Shown here: positions 19,905 to 27,688 of the stretch, one piece after another
How positions within the stretch are numbered: position 1 is the stretch's first letter
How the letters are laid out: each line of letters begins with the position of its first letter
Program-made: the position numbers and the translations under genes
Notes under the pieces: generated by a model
The model's input: the letters and a program-made list of their open reading frames with translations, nothing else
The model's database searches: none
What the model was told of the DNA's origin: nothing
NCBI RefSeq assembly: GCF_900589395.1
Contig: NZ_UUIS01000044.1
Span: forward strand, 122,438 to 186,437
DNA: 64,000 nt
Direction of reading: 5' to 3'
Origin: Pseudomonas viridiflava
GTDB lineage: Bacteria > Pseudomonadota > Gammaproteobacteria > Pseudomonadales > Pseudomonadaceae

Positions 19905-20729
19905 ATGGAATTGGACCTCTGGACCCAGAGTCTCGTGACTGCAATGACGGCATTGTGGACAAAAATCGCAAACTTCATCCCCAGCCTGTTCGGCGCGCTG
20001 GTGGTGGTGTTGCTGGGCTTCGTGGTGGCCAAGCTGCTCGACGCCCTGTTATCCAGGTTGCTGGCCAAGTTGGGCCTGGATCGTCTGATGAACGGTACCG
20101 GACTGACCAAGCTGATCAGCCGCGCCGGGGTCAAGGTGCCGATCTCGACATTGATCGGCAAGATTGTTTACTGGTTTGTGCTCTTGATTTTTCTGGTTTC
20201 TGCGGCAGAATCGCTCGGCTTGCAGCGAGTCTCGGCAACGCTGGACATGCTTGCGCTTTACTTGCCCAAGGTTTTTGGCGCCGCCCTGGTGTTGCTGGTC
20301 GGCGTGCTGCTGGCACAATTGGCCAATGGCCTGGTGCGCGGCGCGGCAGAAGGTGTGGGTGTCGACTACGCTGCGGGCCTGGGGCGCGTGGCGCAAGGCC
20401 TGGTGATTATCATCAGCCTCTCGGTGGCGATCAGTCAGCTTGAGGTCAAGACGGACCTGCTGAACCATGTGATCGTGATCGTGCTGATTACCGTAGGTCT
20501 GGCCGTCGCCCTGGCGATGGGGCTGGGCAGTCGGGAAATCGCCGGGCAGATCCTGGCAGGTATTTATGTACGTGAACTCTATCAGGTCGGCCAGAGTGTT
20601 CAGGTCGGCGATATCGAAGGGCAGATCGAAGAAATAGGGACGGTCAAGACCACGCTGTTGACCGATGATGGAGAGTTGGTGTCGTTTTCCAACCGGATTC
20701 TTCTCGAGCAGCGTGTTAGCAGCCGTTAA
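19905..20729 (+). CDS. cmpX: CmpX, small-conductance mechanosensitive channel-like membrane protein
   Basis: This is a 274-residue protein. Several membrane helices precede a C-terminal MscS-like beta region (YVRELYQVGQSVQVGDIEGQ, about residues 222-241). Helices lie at about residues 24-48, 86-105, 122-150 and 165-210. The ATG at 19905 is used; a TTG six bases earlier is possible. In P. aeruginosa CmpX loss alters membrane properties and SigX activity, so this gene likely links envelope state to the ECF sigma factor encoded next. It sits in the inner membrane. Confidence 0.9.
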   Translation: MELDLWTQSLVTAMTALWTKIANFIPSLFGALVVVLLGFVVAKLLDALLSRLLAKLGLDRLMNGTGLTKLISRAGVKVPISTLIGKIVYWFVLLIFLVSAAESLGLQRVSATLDMLALYLPKVFGAALVLLVGVLLAQLANGLVRGAAEGVGVDYAAGLGRVAQGLVIIISLSVAISQLEVKTDLLNHVIVIVLITVGLAVALAMGLGSREIAGQILAGIYVRELYQVGQSVQVGDIEGQIEEIGTVKTTLLTDDGELVSFSNRILLEQRVSSR

Positions 20730-20816
20730 GCGGCTAACCTGCTAATCTGTGCCGCCACTCAATCGCCTGTTTGCAGGTGACGGCGGCCTTTGACCTGACT
20801 TTCGGCACGATTCGTT

Positions 20817-21407
20817 TTGAATAAACCCTCTCCGCTATCGCTGCGCTACGAACCCCATGAACTCTCTGACGAGGAGCTGGTTGCGCGCGCCCACGATGAG
20901 TTGTTTCATGTGACGCGTGCTTATGAGGAGCTGATGCGTCGCTACCAGCGGACTCTTTTTAACGTCTGTGCACGTTATTTGGGGAACGATCGCGACGCGG
21001 ACGATGTCTGTCAGGAAGTGATGCTTAAGGTGCTGTATGGCCTGAAGAATTTCGAGGGTAAGTCGAAATTCAAAACCTGGCTGTACAGCATCACTTATAA
21101 CGAATGCATCACTCAGTATCGAAAGGAACGGCGAAAGCGTCGCTTGATGGACGCGCTGAGTCTGGACCCGATCGAGGAAGCGACCGAAGACCGGACGCCT
21201 AAACCTGAAGAACGGGGCGGACTTGATCGCTGGCTTGTGCATGTGAACCCGATTGACCGTGAAATTCTGGTGCTACGTTTTGTCGCAGAGCTGGAGTTTC
21301 AGGAAATCGCAGACATCATGCACATGGGCTTGAGTGCAACGAAAATGCGCTACAAGCGGGCTTTGGATAAGCTGCGGGAGAAATTTGCAGGTAGTGCCGA
21401 AACTTAA
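20817..21407 (+). CDS. sigX: ECF sigma factor SigX
   Basis: This 196-residue ECF sigma factor starts at TTG 20817 (protein begins MNKPSPLSLRYEPHELSDEE). Region 2 includes RDADDVCQEVMLKVLYGL (about residues 60-77) and region 4 includes FQEIADIMHMGLSATKMRYKR (about 161-181). SigX controls membrane lipid composition, oprF and parts of carbon and c-di-GMP physiology in Pseudomonas. There is no adjacent classical anti-sigma gene, which is normal for this locus; CmpX is thought to modulate it. It is followed by oprF after 106 bases. Confidence 0.96.
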   Translation: MNKPSPLSLRYEPHELSDEELVARAHDELFHVTRAYEELMRRYQRTLFNVCARYLGNDRDADDVCQEVMLKVLYGLKNFEGKSKFKTWLYSITYNECITQYRKERRKRRLMDALSLDPIEEATEDRTPKPEERGGLDRWLVHVNPIDREILVLRFVAELEFQEIADIMHMGLSATKMRYKRALDKLREKFAGSAET

Positions 21408-21513
21408 CCCGGCGCAAATACCTCTAACGAGCCGGCAGGTTCTGATAGACTTGCCACCGAGTTGTCCCTGTATTTCGGGGCTGCTTTACAATCACCAGAT
21501 GGGGATTTAACGG

Positions 21514-22551
21514 ATGAAACTGAAAAACACCTTGGGCTTGGCCATTGGTACAATCGTTGCCGCCACTTCGTTCGGCGCACTGGCTCAAGGCCAAGGCGCA
21601 GTCGAAATCGAAGGCTTCGCCAAAAAAGAATATTACGACAGCGCCCGCGACTTCAAAAACGACGGCAACCTGTTCGGTGGTTCGATTGGCTACTTCCTGA
21701 CCGACGACGTCGAGCTGCGTCTGGGCTATGACGAAGTTCACAACGTCCGTGGCGAAGATGGCAAGAACATCAAGGGCTCCAACACTGCCCTGGACGCTCT
21801 GTACCACTTCAACAACCCAGGCGACATGCTGCGTCCTTACGTCTCCGCTGGTTTCTCTGACCAGAGCATCGGCCAGACCGGTCGTAGCGGCCGCAACGGT
21901 TCGACCTTCGCCAACGTTGGCGGCGGCGCCAAGCTGTACTTCACTGACAACTTCTACGCCCGTGCCGGCGTTGAAGCTCAGTACAACATCGACCAGGGCG
22001 ACACCGAGTGGGCGCCAAGCGTCGGTATCGGTGTGAACTTCGGTGGCGGCAGCAAGCCAGCCGCAGCACCGGCTCCAACGCCAGTGGCTGAAGTGTGCTC
22101 CGACAGCGACAACGATGGCGTGTGCGACAACGTCGACAAGTGCCCAGACACCCCGGCCAACGTCACTGTTGACGCTGACGGCTGCCCGGCCGTTGCCGAA
22201 GTGGTTCGTGTCGAGCTGGACGTGAAGTTCGACTTCGACAAGGCCCAGGTCAAGCCTAACAGCTACGGCGACATCAAGAACCTGGCTGACTTCATGCAGC
22301 AGTACCCACAGACCACCACCACTGTTGAAGGTCACACTGACTCCGTCGGTACTGACGCTTACAACCAGAAGCTGTCGCAGCGTCGTGCTGACGCTGTCAA
22401 GCAAGTCCTGGTTAACCAGTACGGTGTAGGTTCCACCCGCGTCAACTCGGTTGGCTACGGCGAATCGCGTCCAGTTGCTGACAACGCTACCGAATCCGGC
22501 CGCGCTGTTAACCGTCGCGTAGAAGCTGAAGTAGAAGCCCAGGCCAAGTAA
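21514..22551 (+). CDS. oprF: Major outer-membrane porin OprF
   Basis: This 345-residue precursor has a signal peptide (MKLKNTLGLAIGTIVAATSFGALA). It continues as an eight-strand OmpA-like barrel (to about residue 180), a Pro/Ala hinge (KPAAAPAPTPVAE) and a DSDNDGVCDNVDKCPDTP segment with thrombospondin-type-3-like repeats. The OprF four-cysteine cluster is present. The C-terminal OmpA peptidoglycan-binding domain follows, with VEGHTDSVGTDAYN and LSQRRADAV (about residues 270-300). It is a slow non-specific porin and structural anchor to the cell wall. Codon choice is that of a highly expressed gene. Expression is expected from a SigX-dependent promoter in the gap after sigX. Confidence 0.98.
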   Translation: MKLKNTLGLAIGTIVAATSFGALAQGQGAVEIEGFAKKEYYDSARDFKNDGNLFGGSIGYFLTDDVELRLGYDEVHNVRGEDGKNIKGSNTALDALYHFNNPGDMLRPYVSAGFSDQSIGQTGRSGRNGSTFANVGGGAKLYFTDNFYARAGVEAQYNIDQGDTEWAPSVGIGVNFGGGSKPAAAPAPTPVAEVCSDSDNDGVCDNVDKCPDTPANVTVDADGCPAVAEVVRVELDVKFDFDKAQVKPNSYGDIKNLADFMQQYPQTTTTVEGHTDSVGTDAYNQKLSQRRADAVKQVLVNQYGVGSTRVNSVGYGESRPVADNATESGRAVNRRVEAEVEAQAK

Positions 22552-22602
22552 TTAGCCTGCCTTCTGGCGGACAGGTGATCACGGTCACCTGATCTGCACT
22601 GA

Positions 22603-22637
22603 AAATGCCCCGTACCGCAAGGTACGGGGCATTTTTC
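22603..22637. terminator. Terminator between oprF and cobA
   Basis: ATGCCCCGTACC pairs perfectly with GGTACGGGGCAT around a GCAA tetraloop. It is followed by T residues on the plus strand and preceded by AAAA, so it can also serve the convergent cobA transcript. A smaller hairpin (CAGGTGA/TCACCTG) lies at 22572-22591. Confidence 0.92.
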
Positions 22638-22681
22638 GTTATGGCGTGATTACCAGCCGCCGCGACCGCCCGGCGGTCCGC

Positions 22682-23452
22682 TTAGCCTGCCACGGCGTGC
22701 AAGGTGGCGTCTGCATCCCCGGCAAGGCCAATGCTGCGGTAATTGGCGGCCCCTACCACCTCGCCAATCACCAGCACCGCAGGGCTCTTGAGGGCGAACG
22801 CCAAGGCGTCACGCTGCATGTCGCGCAAGGTGCTGCGGCACTCGCGCTGATGCGCCAATGAGGCGTTTTCGATCATGGCCACCGGCATGCTGGCGCCCAT
22901 GCCACCGGCCAGCAGGCCATCGCGAATCTCATCCAGCCGGGCCACGCCCATGTACACCACCAGCGTGGTGCCGGTCTGCGCCAGTGCCGACCAGTTCAGG
23001 CTGCTGTCATCCTGTGTGTGTGCGGTGACCAGCGTGACGCCACGGCTGACCCCGCGCAGCGTCAGGGAAATATCGCACTGGGTGGCACCGGCCAGGCCGG
23101 CGGTGATGCCGTTGACCAGCTCCACGTCGATGCCGTGCTCCTTGAGCCATTGGGCTTCTTCACCACCACGGCCGAAGATGCACGGGTCACCGCCCTTGAG
23201 GCGCACCACGCATTTGCCCTGACGGGCATAGCGCAGCATCAGCCGGTGAATGAACGCTTGCGGCGTGGACCGGCAACCGCCGCGCTTGCCCACACGGATC
23301 ACCCGTGCACCGGGGCTGTGCTCCAGCACCGCCGGATTGACCAGATCATCGATCATCACGATGTCGGCACTGTGCAGGGCACGCACAGCCTTAAGGGTCA
23401 ACAGTTCAGGATCGCCGGGACCTGCGCCCACCAGCCAGACTTTTGCATTCAT
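22682..23452 (-). CDS. cobA: Uroporphyrinogen-III C-methyltransferase (siroheme synthesis)
   Basis: This is a 256-residue SAM-dependent methyltransferase of the SUMT family. It begins MNAKVWLVGAGPGDPELLTL, carrying the GAGPGDPELLT SAM signature. Further family motifs are VIRVGKRGG, VVRLKGGDPCIFGRGGEE and MPVAMIENAS. It makes precorrin-2, the precursor of siroheme needed by nitrite and sulfite reductases. The start at 23452 follows GAGGAATAAACCC on the minus strand. It is the last gene of the nitrate-assimilation transcription unit, 11 bases after nasA, where supplying siroheme cofactor makes sense. The nitrite reductase that would use it is not encoded in this window. Confidence 0.95.
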   Translation of the reverse strand: MNAKVWLVGAGPGDPELLTLKAVRALHSADIVMIDDLVNPAVLEHSPGARVIRVGKRGGCRSTPQAFIHRLMLRYARQGKCVVRLKGGDPCIFGRGGEEAQWLKEHGIDVELVNGITAGLAGATQCDISLTLRGVSRGVTLVTAHTQDDSSLNWSALAQTGTTLVVYMGVARLDEIRDGLLAGGMGASMPVAMIENASLAHQRECRSTLRDMQRDALAFALKSPAVLVIGEVVGAANYRSIGLAGDADATLHAVAG

Positions 23453-23463
23453 GGGTTTATTCC

Positions 23464-26205
23464 TCATTCAGGGACGGCGACAAGGTTGATCAGGCGTTTT
23501 ATTTCCGGGACACAGGACCCGCATTGAGTGCCGCAGCCCAGTTGTTGTTTCAATTGGTCCAGGCACAAGCCACGCTCGATTCCGGCGCTGATGCTGCTCT
23601 GGCTGACGTTCTTGCAATTGCACACGATCGTGTCGCGGGTCTGCAGCGCGCTCTTGCCCGGCTCGTGGCTGATGGGCGCCAGCATCCAGCGCCGCAGCGG
23701 CTCGTCGGCGCGGCCTTCGAGCCACAGGTTCTGTAGCCAGTGCCGGGCCAGGGTTTCCCCCGCCAGGCGCACCGCTGTGATGCGGTTCTGGTCGATGCGC
23801 ACGCGCTTGCCAATGCCGCGCCTGGAGTCGTCGTAGGCGATCACCGGGCCGTGGTCCAGATTCAGCAACCGGTCGAACTGTTCCAGCCAGGCGGCGTCGG
23901 GGGCCTGGGTATGGGCGGCACGGATCACCAGCGCCGGGCGCTCGCGACCGGCCAGGCTCAGGCTGGCGTAGGCAAACGCCTCGCACAAGGGGCGCAGCGC
24001 CTGCAGGTGGTTCTGCACGTCGCCTTCGATCAATGCAAACAAATGCCAGGGCAGAGCGGCCTTTTCGACTCGCACGCCGCTGTGCTTGAGTTCAGGCTGT
24101 CTGGAGAGCGGGTCACAAGCCGGCTGCGTGAGCAGGTTGACGCCGCCCTTGAGAAAACGATCGCCCCAGTGCATCGGCAACCAGGCATGCCCGGCCCTCA
24201 GGCTGTCATCGCAGGCGATAGGCACCACGAGCGCGCCGCGCCGGCTGTGCACGTGCACCAGGTCACCGTCTTCCAGGCCCTGGTGCTGCATGTCGTGCCG
24301 GTTCAAGCCCAGTATCGCTTCGCTCACATGGCCGAACAGCCGGGCGGCGGTGCCGGTGCGGCTCATGCCGTGCCATTGATCACGCAGCCGTCCGGTATTG
24401 AGGGTCAGGGGGTAATCGGCGTCGCGTTGCTCGTGCGCAGGGGCATAGGCCTGACAGATAAATCGGGCGCGGCCCGAGGTGGTCGGGAACCGGCCATCGG
24501 CATACAGGCGTGGCGTGCCGGTGCGAGCGCCTTCGGGAAATGGCCATTGTTGCGGACCCAACTGTTCAAGCAGGGCGCGGTCGATTCCGGTCATGTCCAG
24601 GTCGCGGCCGCGGGTCAGGCCCTTGAATTCGTCAAACAGCGATTGCGGCGTCGCAAAGTCAAATAAAGGGTCGCTGCCTGGGCGCAGACGCTGTTGCAGG
24701 CGCCGGGCAAAGTCCACGGTGATCGACCAGTCGGCCCGCGCCTGGCCGGGTGCGGGTATCGCCTTGCGCACGTTGGACAGGCGCCGTTCGGAGTTGGTCA
24801 CGGTGCCTTCCTTCTCGCCCCAACTGGCGGCGGGCAGCAGCAGGTCGGCATACGCGGCGGTTTCGGTGGTACGAAAGGCTTCCTGCAACACCACGAAGGG
24901 GCAGTCGCTCAGCGCCTGGCGCACGGCGCTCTGGTCGGGCATCGACTGGGCAGGGTTGGTGCAGGCGATCCACAAGGCCTTGATCTTGCCGTTGCGCACC
25001 TGTTCGAACAGCTCAATGGCTGACAGGCCAGGGTTGGCCGGCAGCTCGGCGACATTCCAGTACGCGGCCACTTCGCGGCGATGCTCGGCATTACCAGCCT
25101 CGCGATGGCCGGGCAACAGGTTGGACAGGCTGCCCGTTTCCCGGCCGCCCATGGCATTGGGCTGGCCGGTCAGCGAGAAGGGGCCGGCGCCGGGGCGGCC
25201 GATCTGCCCGGTGGCCAGGTGCAGGTTGATCAGTGCGCTGTTCTTGGCACTGCCGGCGGTGGACTGGTTCAGGCCCATGCACCACAGCGACAGGAAGGCG
25301 GGTGCTTCCCCGATCAGCCGGGCGCAGGTGTGCAGGTCTTCGACACGGATGCCGCACACCTGGGCGACATGCTCGGGCGTGTAATCGTGCACCAGCGCCT
25401 GGAGCTCGCTGAAATCCTCGGTGTGGGCGTCGATAAAAGCCGTATCGAGATGTTTTTCCCTGATCAGCAGGTGCAGCAGGCCATGGAACAGCGCTACATC
25501 GCTACCGCCCTGGATGGCCAGGTGCAGGTCGGCCAGCTCGCACGTGTCGGTGCGCCGTGGGTCGACCACGATTATCTTCATGTCCGGGCGCCGGCTTCTG
25601 GCCTCTTCCAGGCGGCGAAACAGTACCGGGTGGGCGTAGGCCATGTTGCTGCCGACGATCAGCAGGGTATCGGCCAGTTCGATGTCCTGGTAATTGCACG
25701 GTGGCGCATCGGCGCCCAGGCTGCGCTTGTAGCCGACCACGGCCGAGGACATGCACAGCCGTGAATTGCTGTCGATGTTGTTGGTGCCGACCAGGGCCCG
25801 GGCCAGTTTGTTGAAGGCGTAGTAGTCCTCGGTCAGCAACTGGCCGGAAATGTAGAACGCGACGCTGTCCGGACCGTGTTCAGCGATGGCCTGGGCGAAT
25901 ACCCCTGTGGCGTGCTCCAGTGCCGTGTCCCAGTCGGTGGCGCTGCGCGGCAGGGCTTTGCCCAGGCGCAGTTCCGGGTACAGCGCCCGGCTGGACAGGT
26001 CCCCGGTCAAGTGCAGGCTTGAGCCTTTGCTGCACAGGCGGCCGAAGTTGGCCGGGTGCTGCGGGTCGCCACTGACGCCGTGAATGTGCAGGTCGTCATG
26101 CTCGATCAACACGCCGCAGCCCACCCCGCAATAGCAGCAGGTCGACGCGGTGGTGCGCAGTGGCCCCGAAGCGGGGGCGGGCAGTGGCAGGCTCAGGTCG
26201 GTCAT
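23464..26205 (-). CDS. nasA: Assimilatory nitrate reductase, molybdopterin catalytic subunit
   Basis: This 913-residue molybdoenzyme reduces nitrate to nitrite in the cytoplasm. An N-terminal [4Fe-4S] site CCYCGVGCG with a later LCSKG cysteine lies at about residues 22-65. The large Mo-bis-MGD domain contains LPAASWGEKEGTVTNSERR. A molydopterin dinucleotide-binding domain follows (LNTGRLRDQWHGMSRTG, about residues 600-620). A C-terminal BFD-like [2Fe-2S] domain ends the protein (CNCKNVS, CGTQCGSC, about residues 860-900). The extra [2Fe-2S] domain suits electron delivery from a separate flavoprotein. The ATG at 26205 overlaps the stop of the upstream flavoprotein gene (ATGA). Confidence 0.95.
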   Translation of the reverse strand: MTDLSLPLPAPASGPLRTTASTCCYCGVGCGVLIEHDDLHIHGVSGDPQHPANFGRLCSKGSSLHLTGDLSSRALYPELRLGKALPRSATDWDTALEHATGVFAQAIAEHGPDSVAFYISGQLLTEDYYAFNKLARALVGTNNIDSNSRLCMSSAVVGYKRSLGADAPPCNYQDIELADTLLIVGSNMAYAHPVLFRRLEEARSRRPDMKIIVVDPRRTDTCELADLHLAIQGGSDVALFHGLLHLLIREKHLDTAFIDAHTEDFSELQALVHDYTPEHVAQVCGIRVEDLHTCARLIGEAPAFLSLWCMGLNQSTAGSAKNSALINLHLATGQIGRPGAGPFSLTGQPNAMGGRETGSLSNLLPGHREAGNAEHRREVAAYWNVAELPANPGLSAIELFEQVRNGKIKALWIACTNPAQSMPDQSAVRQALSDCPFVVLQEAFRTTETAAYADLLLPAASWGEKEGTVTNSERRLSNVRKAIPAPGQARADWSITVDFARRLQQRLRPGSDPLFDFATPQSLFDEFKGLTRGRDLDMTGIDRALLEQLGPQQWPFPEGARTGTPRLYADGRFPTTSGRARFICQAYAPAHEQRDADYPLTLNTGRLRDQWHGMSRTGTAARLFGHVSEAILGLNRHDMQHQGLEDGDLVHVHSRRGALVVPIACDDSLRAGHAWLPMHWGDRFLKGGVNLLTQPACDPLSRQPELKHSGVRVEKAALPWHLFALIEGDVQNHLQALRPLCEAFAYASLSLAGRERPALVIRAAHTQAPDAAWLEQFDRLLNLDHGPVIAYDDSRRGIGKRVRIDQNRITAVRLAGETLARHWLQNLWLEGRADEPLRRWMLAPISHEPGKSALQTRDTIVCNCKNVSQSSISAGIERGLCLDQLKQQLGCGTQCGSCVPEIKRLINLVAVPE

Positions 26206-27419
26206 GCGCTGGCCGCCTGTGCGCCGAACATCAAGTGCTGGCGAATGGCGTCGATGCGGCTGTTGGCGCGGATCTGCTCCATGTACCAGTTGCCATCGGC
26301 GGTGTCGCCATACAGGCAGGCGCCCACCAGCCTGTCGTCCTTGATCACCAGCTTCTTGTAGACACCGCTGAGCGGGTCGCAATAGGTGATGCACTCGGTG
26401 CCTTCACCGCCCAGAAAGTCACCGGCGGAAAACAGGTCGATGCCGGTGACCTTCAGCTTGGCCGAAGTGACCGAGCCTGGGTAGCGGGCAAAGCCCAGTT
26501 GCGCCAGGTGGTTGGCACAGACCCTGGCCTGTTCGAACAGCGGCGCAACCAGCCCATAGGCCACGCCGCGATGGCTGGCACATTCACCGATGGCATAGAT
26601 GCGCGGGTCGAAGGTCTGCAGGGTGTCATTCACCAGAATCCCGCGGTTGCATGGCAATCCGCAGCCTTCAGCCAGGGCCGTTTCGGGACGGATGCCGGCG
26701 GCCATGACCACCAGGTCGGCGCCAAGCACCTGGCCGTCTTGCAGTTGCACGCTTTTTACCCGGCCCTGATCGTCACCGAACAGAGCCTGGGTATGAGCGT
26801 TCAGGCAAAAGCTCAAGTGGCGCTGCTCCAGGGCCTTTTGCAGCAAGCGACCGCTGGTCTGATCCAGTTGCCGCTCCAGCAGGCTCTGGCCGTGGTGCAC
26901 GACGGTCACCTGCATGCCACGCAGGGCCAGGCCATTGGCCGCCTCCAGGCCCAGCAGACCGCCGCCGATGATCACCGCGCGCCGGTGGGTGTTGGCGGTG
27001 TCGATCATCTGGCGGGTGTCGGCAATGTCGCGGTAGCCGATCACGCCCTCCAGGTCGTTTCCGGGCACCGGCAGAATATAAGGCTTGGAGCCGGTGGCGA
27101 TCAGCAGCCGATCATAGTGGGCCTCGGTGCCGTCGTCGGCGATCACCCGACGTTGCCGGCGATCGATCTTCACCACACGCCGGCCCAGGAACAGGCGGAT
27201 AGCGTGCTCGCGGTACCAATTCAGGTCGTTGAGCACGATGTCGCCGAAACCCTGCTCGCCGGCCAGTACGGGCGACAGCATGATGCGGTTGTAGTTGGGG
27301 TGCGGCTCGGCGCCGAAGACGGTGATGTCATACAGGTCATCGCTGAGCTTGAGCAGCTCTTCAAGGGTGCGGACCCCGGCCATGCCGTTGCCGATCATTA
27401 CCAGTTTGAGTTTTTTCAT
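26202..27419 (-). CDS. NAD(P)H/FAD oxidoreductase equal to the N-terminal half of NirB; probable nitrate reductase electron donor
   Basis: This 405-residue flavoprotein begins MKKLKLVMIGNGMAGVRTLE, a FAD Rossmann site. A second dinucleotide-binding site is AVIIGGGLLGLEAANGL (about residues 144-160). The typical IYAIGECASHRG lies near residue 283. It aligns from memory with the first ~400 residues of assimilatory nitrite reductase NirB, but stops at the domain boundary after RQHLMFGAQ. The BFD and siroheme/[4Fe-4S] nitrite reductase domains are absent, and no nirD follows. The ATGA overlap with nasA looks like a settled arrangement rather than fresh decay. The Klebsiella NasC / Bacillus NasB-type donor role to nasA is the likeliest reading; a truncated NirB is the alternative. 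Confidence 0.8.
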   Translation of the reverse strand: MKKLKLVMIGNGMAGVRTLEELLKLSDDLYDITVFGAEPHPNYNRIMLSPVLAGEQGFGDIVLNDLNWYREHAIRLFLGRRVVKIDRRQRRVIADDGTEAHYDRLLIATGSKPYILPVPGNDLEGVIGYRDIADTRQMIDTANTHRRAVIIGGGLLGLEAANGLALRGMQVTVVHHGQSLLERQLDQTSGRLLQKALEQRHLSFCLNAHTQALFGDDQGRVKSVQLQDGQVLGADLVVMAAGIRPETALAEGCGLPCNRGILVNDTLQTFDPRIYAIGECASHRGVAYGLVAPLFEQARVCANHLAQLGFARYPGSVTSAKLKVTGIDLFSAGDFLGGEGTECITYCDPLSGVYKKLVIKDDRLVGACLYGDTADGNWYMEQIRANSRIDAIRQHLMFGAQAASA

Positions 27420-27458
27420 GGGCTCTGCGCCTCCGGGCCGGTTCGATAACGCGCAAAC

Positions 27459-27545
27459 AAAAAAGGCGCCCCCGCCAGTTGCCTGACGAGGACGCCTTTG
27501 TCCGCTCCCGTATCACCGGGAAGTGCCGCCTCCGCCATTGAAGAC
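27459..27545 (-). promoter_or_regulatory. NasT-type antitermination leader of the flavoprotein-nasA-cobA unit
   Basis: In transcript order on the minus strand, hairpin P1 (27545-27528) is GUCUUC-[AAUGGC]-GGAGGC. Hairpin P2 (27503-27490) is GGAC-[AAAGGC]-GUCC. An intrinsic terminator (27499-27459) has 5' arm AAAGGCGUCC, pairs with GGGGCGCCUUU and ends in a U run. P2 shares its loop and 3' arm with the terminator 5' arm, so the two are mutually exclusive. Both hexaloops have A at position 1 and G at position 4, the known ANTAR-protein recognition pattern. Binding by NasT would allow read-through. Confidence 0.8.
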
Positions 27546-27574
27546 CGCACGTTATGTGTGTTGAGCAAGGCTGA

Positions 27575-27590
27575 TGCAGTGCTTGTGCCA
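27575..27590 (-). promoter_or_regulatory. Sigma-54-type promoter for the nitrate reductase unit
   Basis: The minus strand reads TGGCACAAGCACTGCA, that is GG-N10-GC against consensus TGGCACG-N4-TTGCA. The predicted start lies about 20 bases before leader hairpin P1, which supports the call. Confidence 0.7.
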
Positions 27591-27688
27591 ACTTGCACAA
27601 AGCCCTGAAAACAGGGCGTTGGGCCGATGATGTTGGGGCTTGGGCGCACCGCATTGAGGCGTGGCGCACACAAGCGGGGCAGGCGTGC

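Noticed and set aside
27505..27521. Third hairpin (UCCCG-GUGAUA-CGGGA) in the flavoprotein leader taken as a hexaloop partner
   Set aside because: Its loop lacks A1 and G4. The overlapping hairpin at 27490-27503 fits the ANTAR pattern and matches the other two leaders, so this is treated as linker structure.
27595..27688. NtrC box upstream of the nitrate reductase unit
   Set aside because: GCGCC and GGTGCGC half-sites exist, but the spacing is too long for the known TGCACC-N5-GGTGCA pattern.
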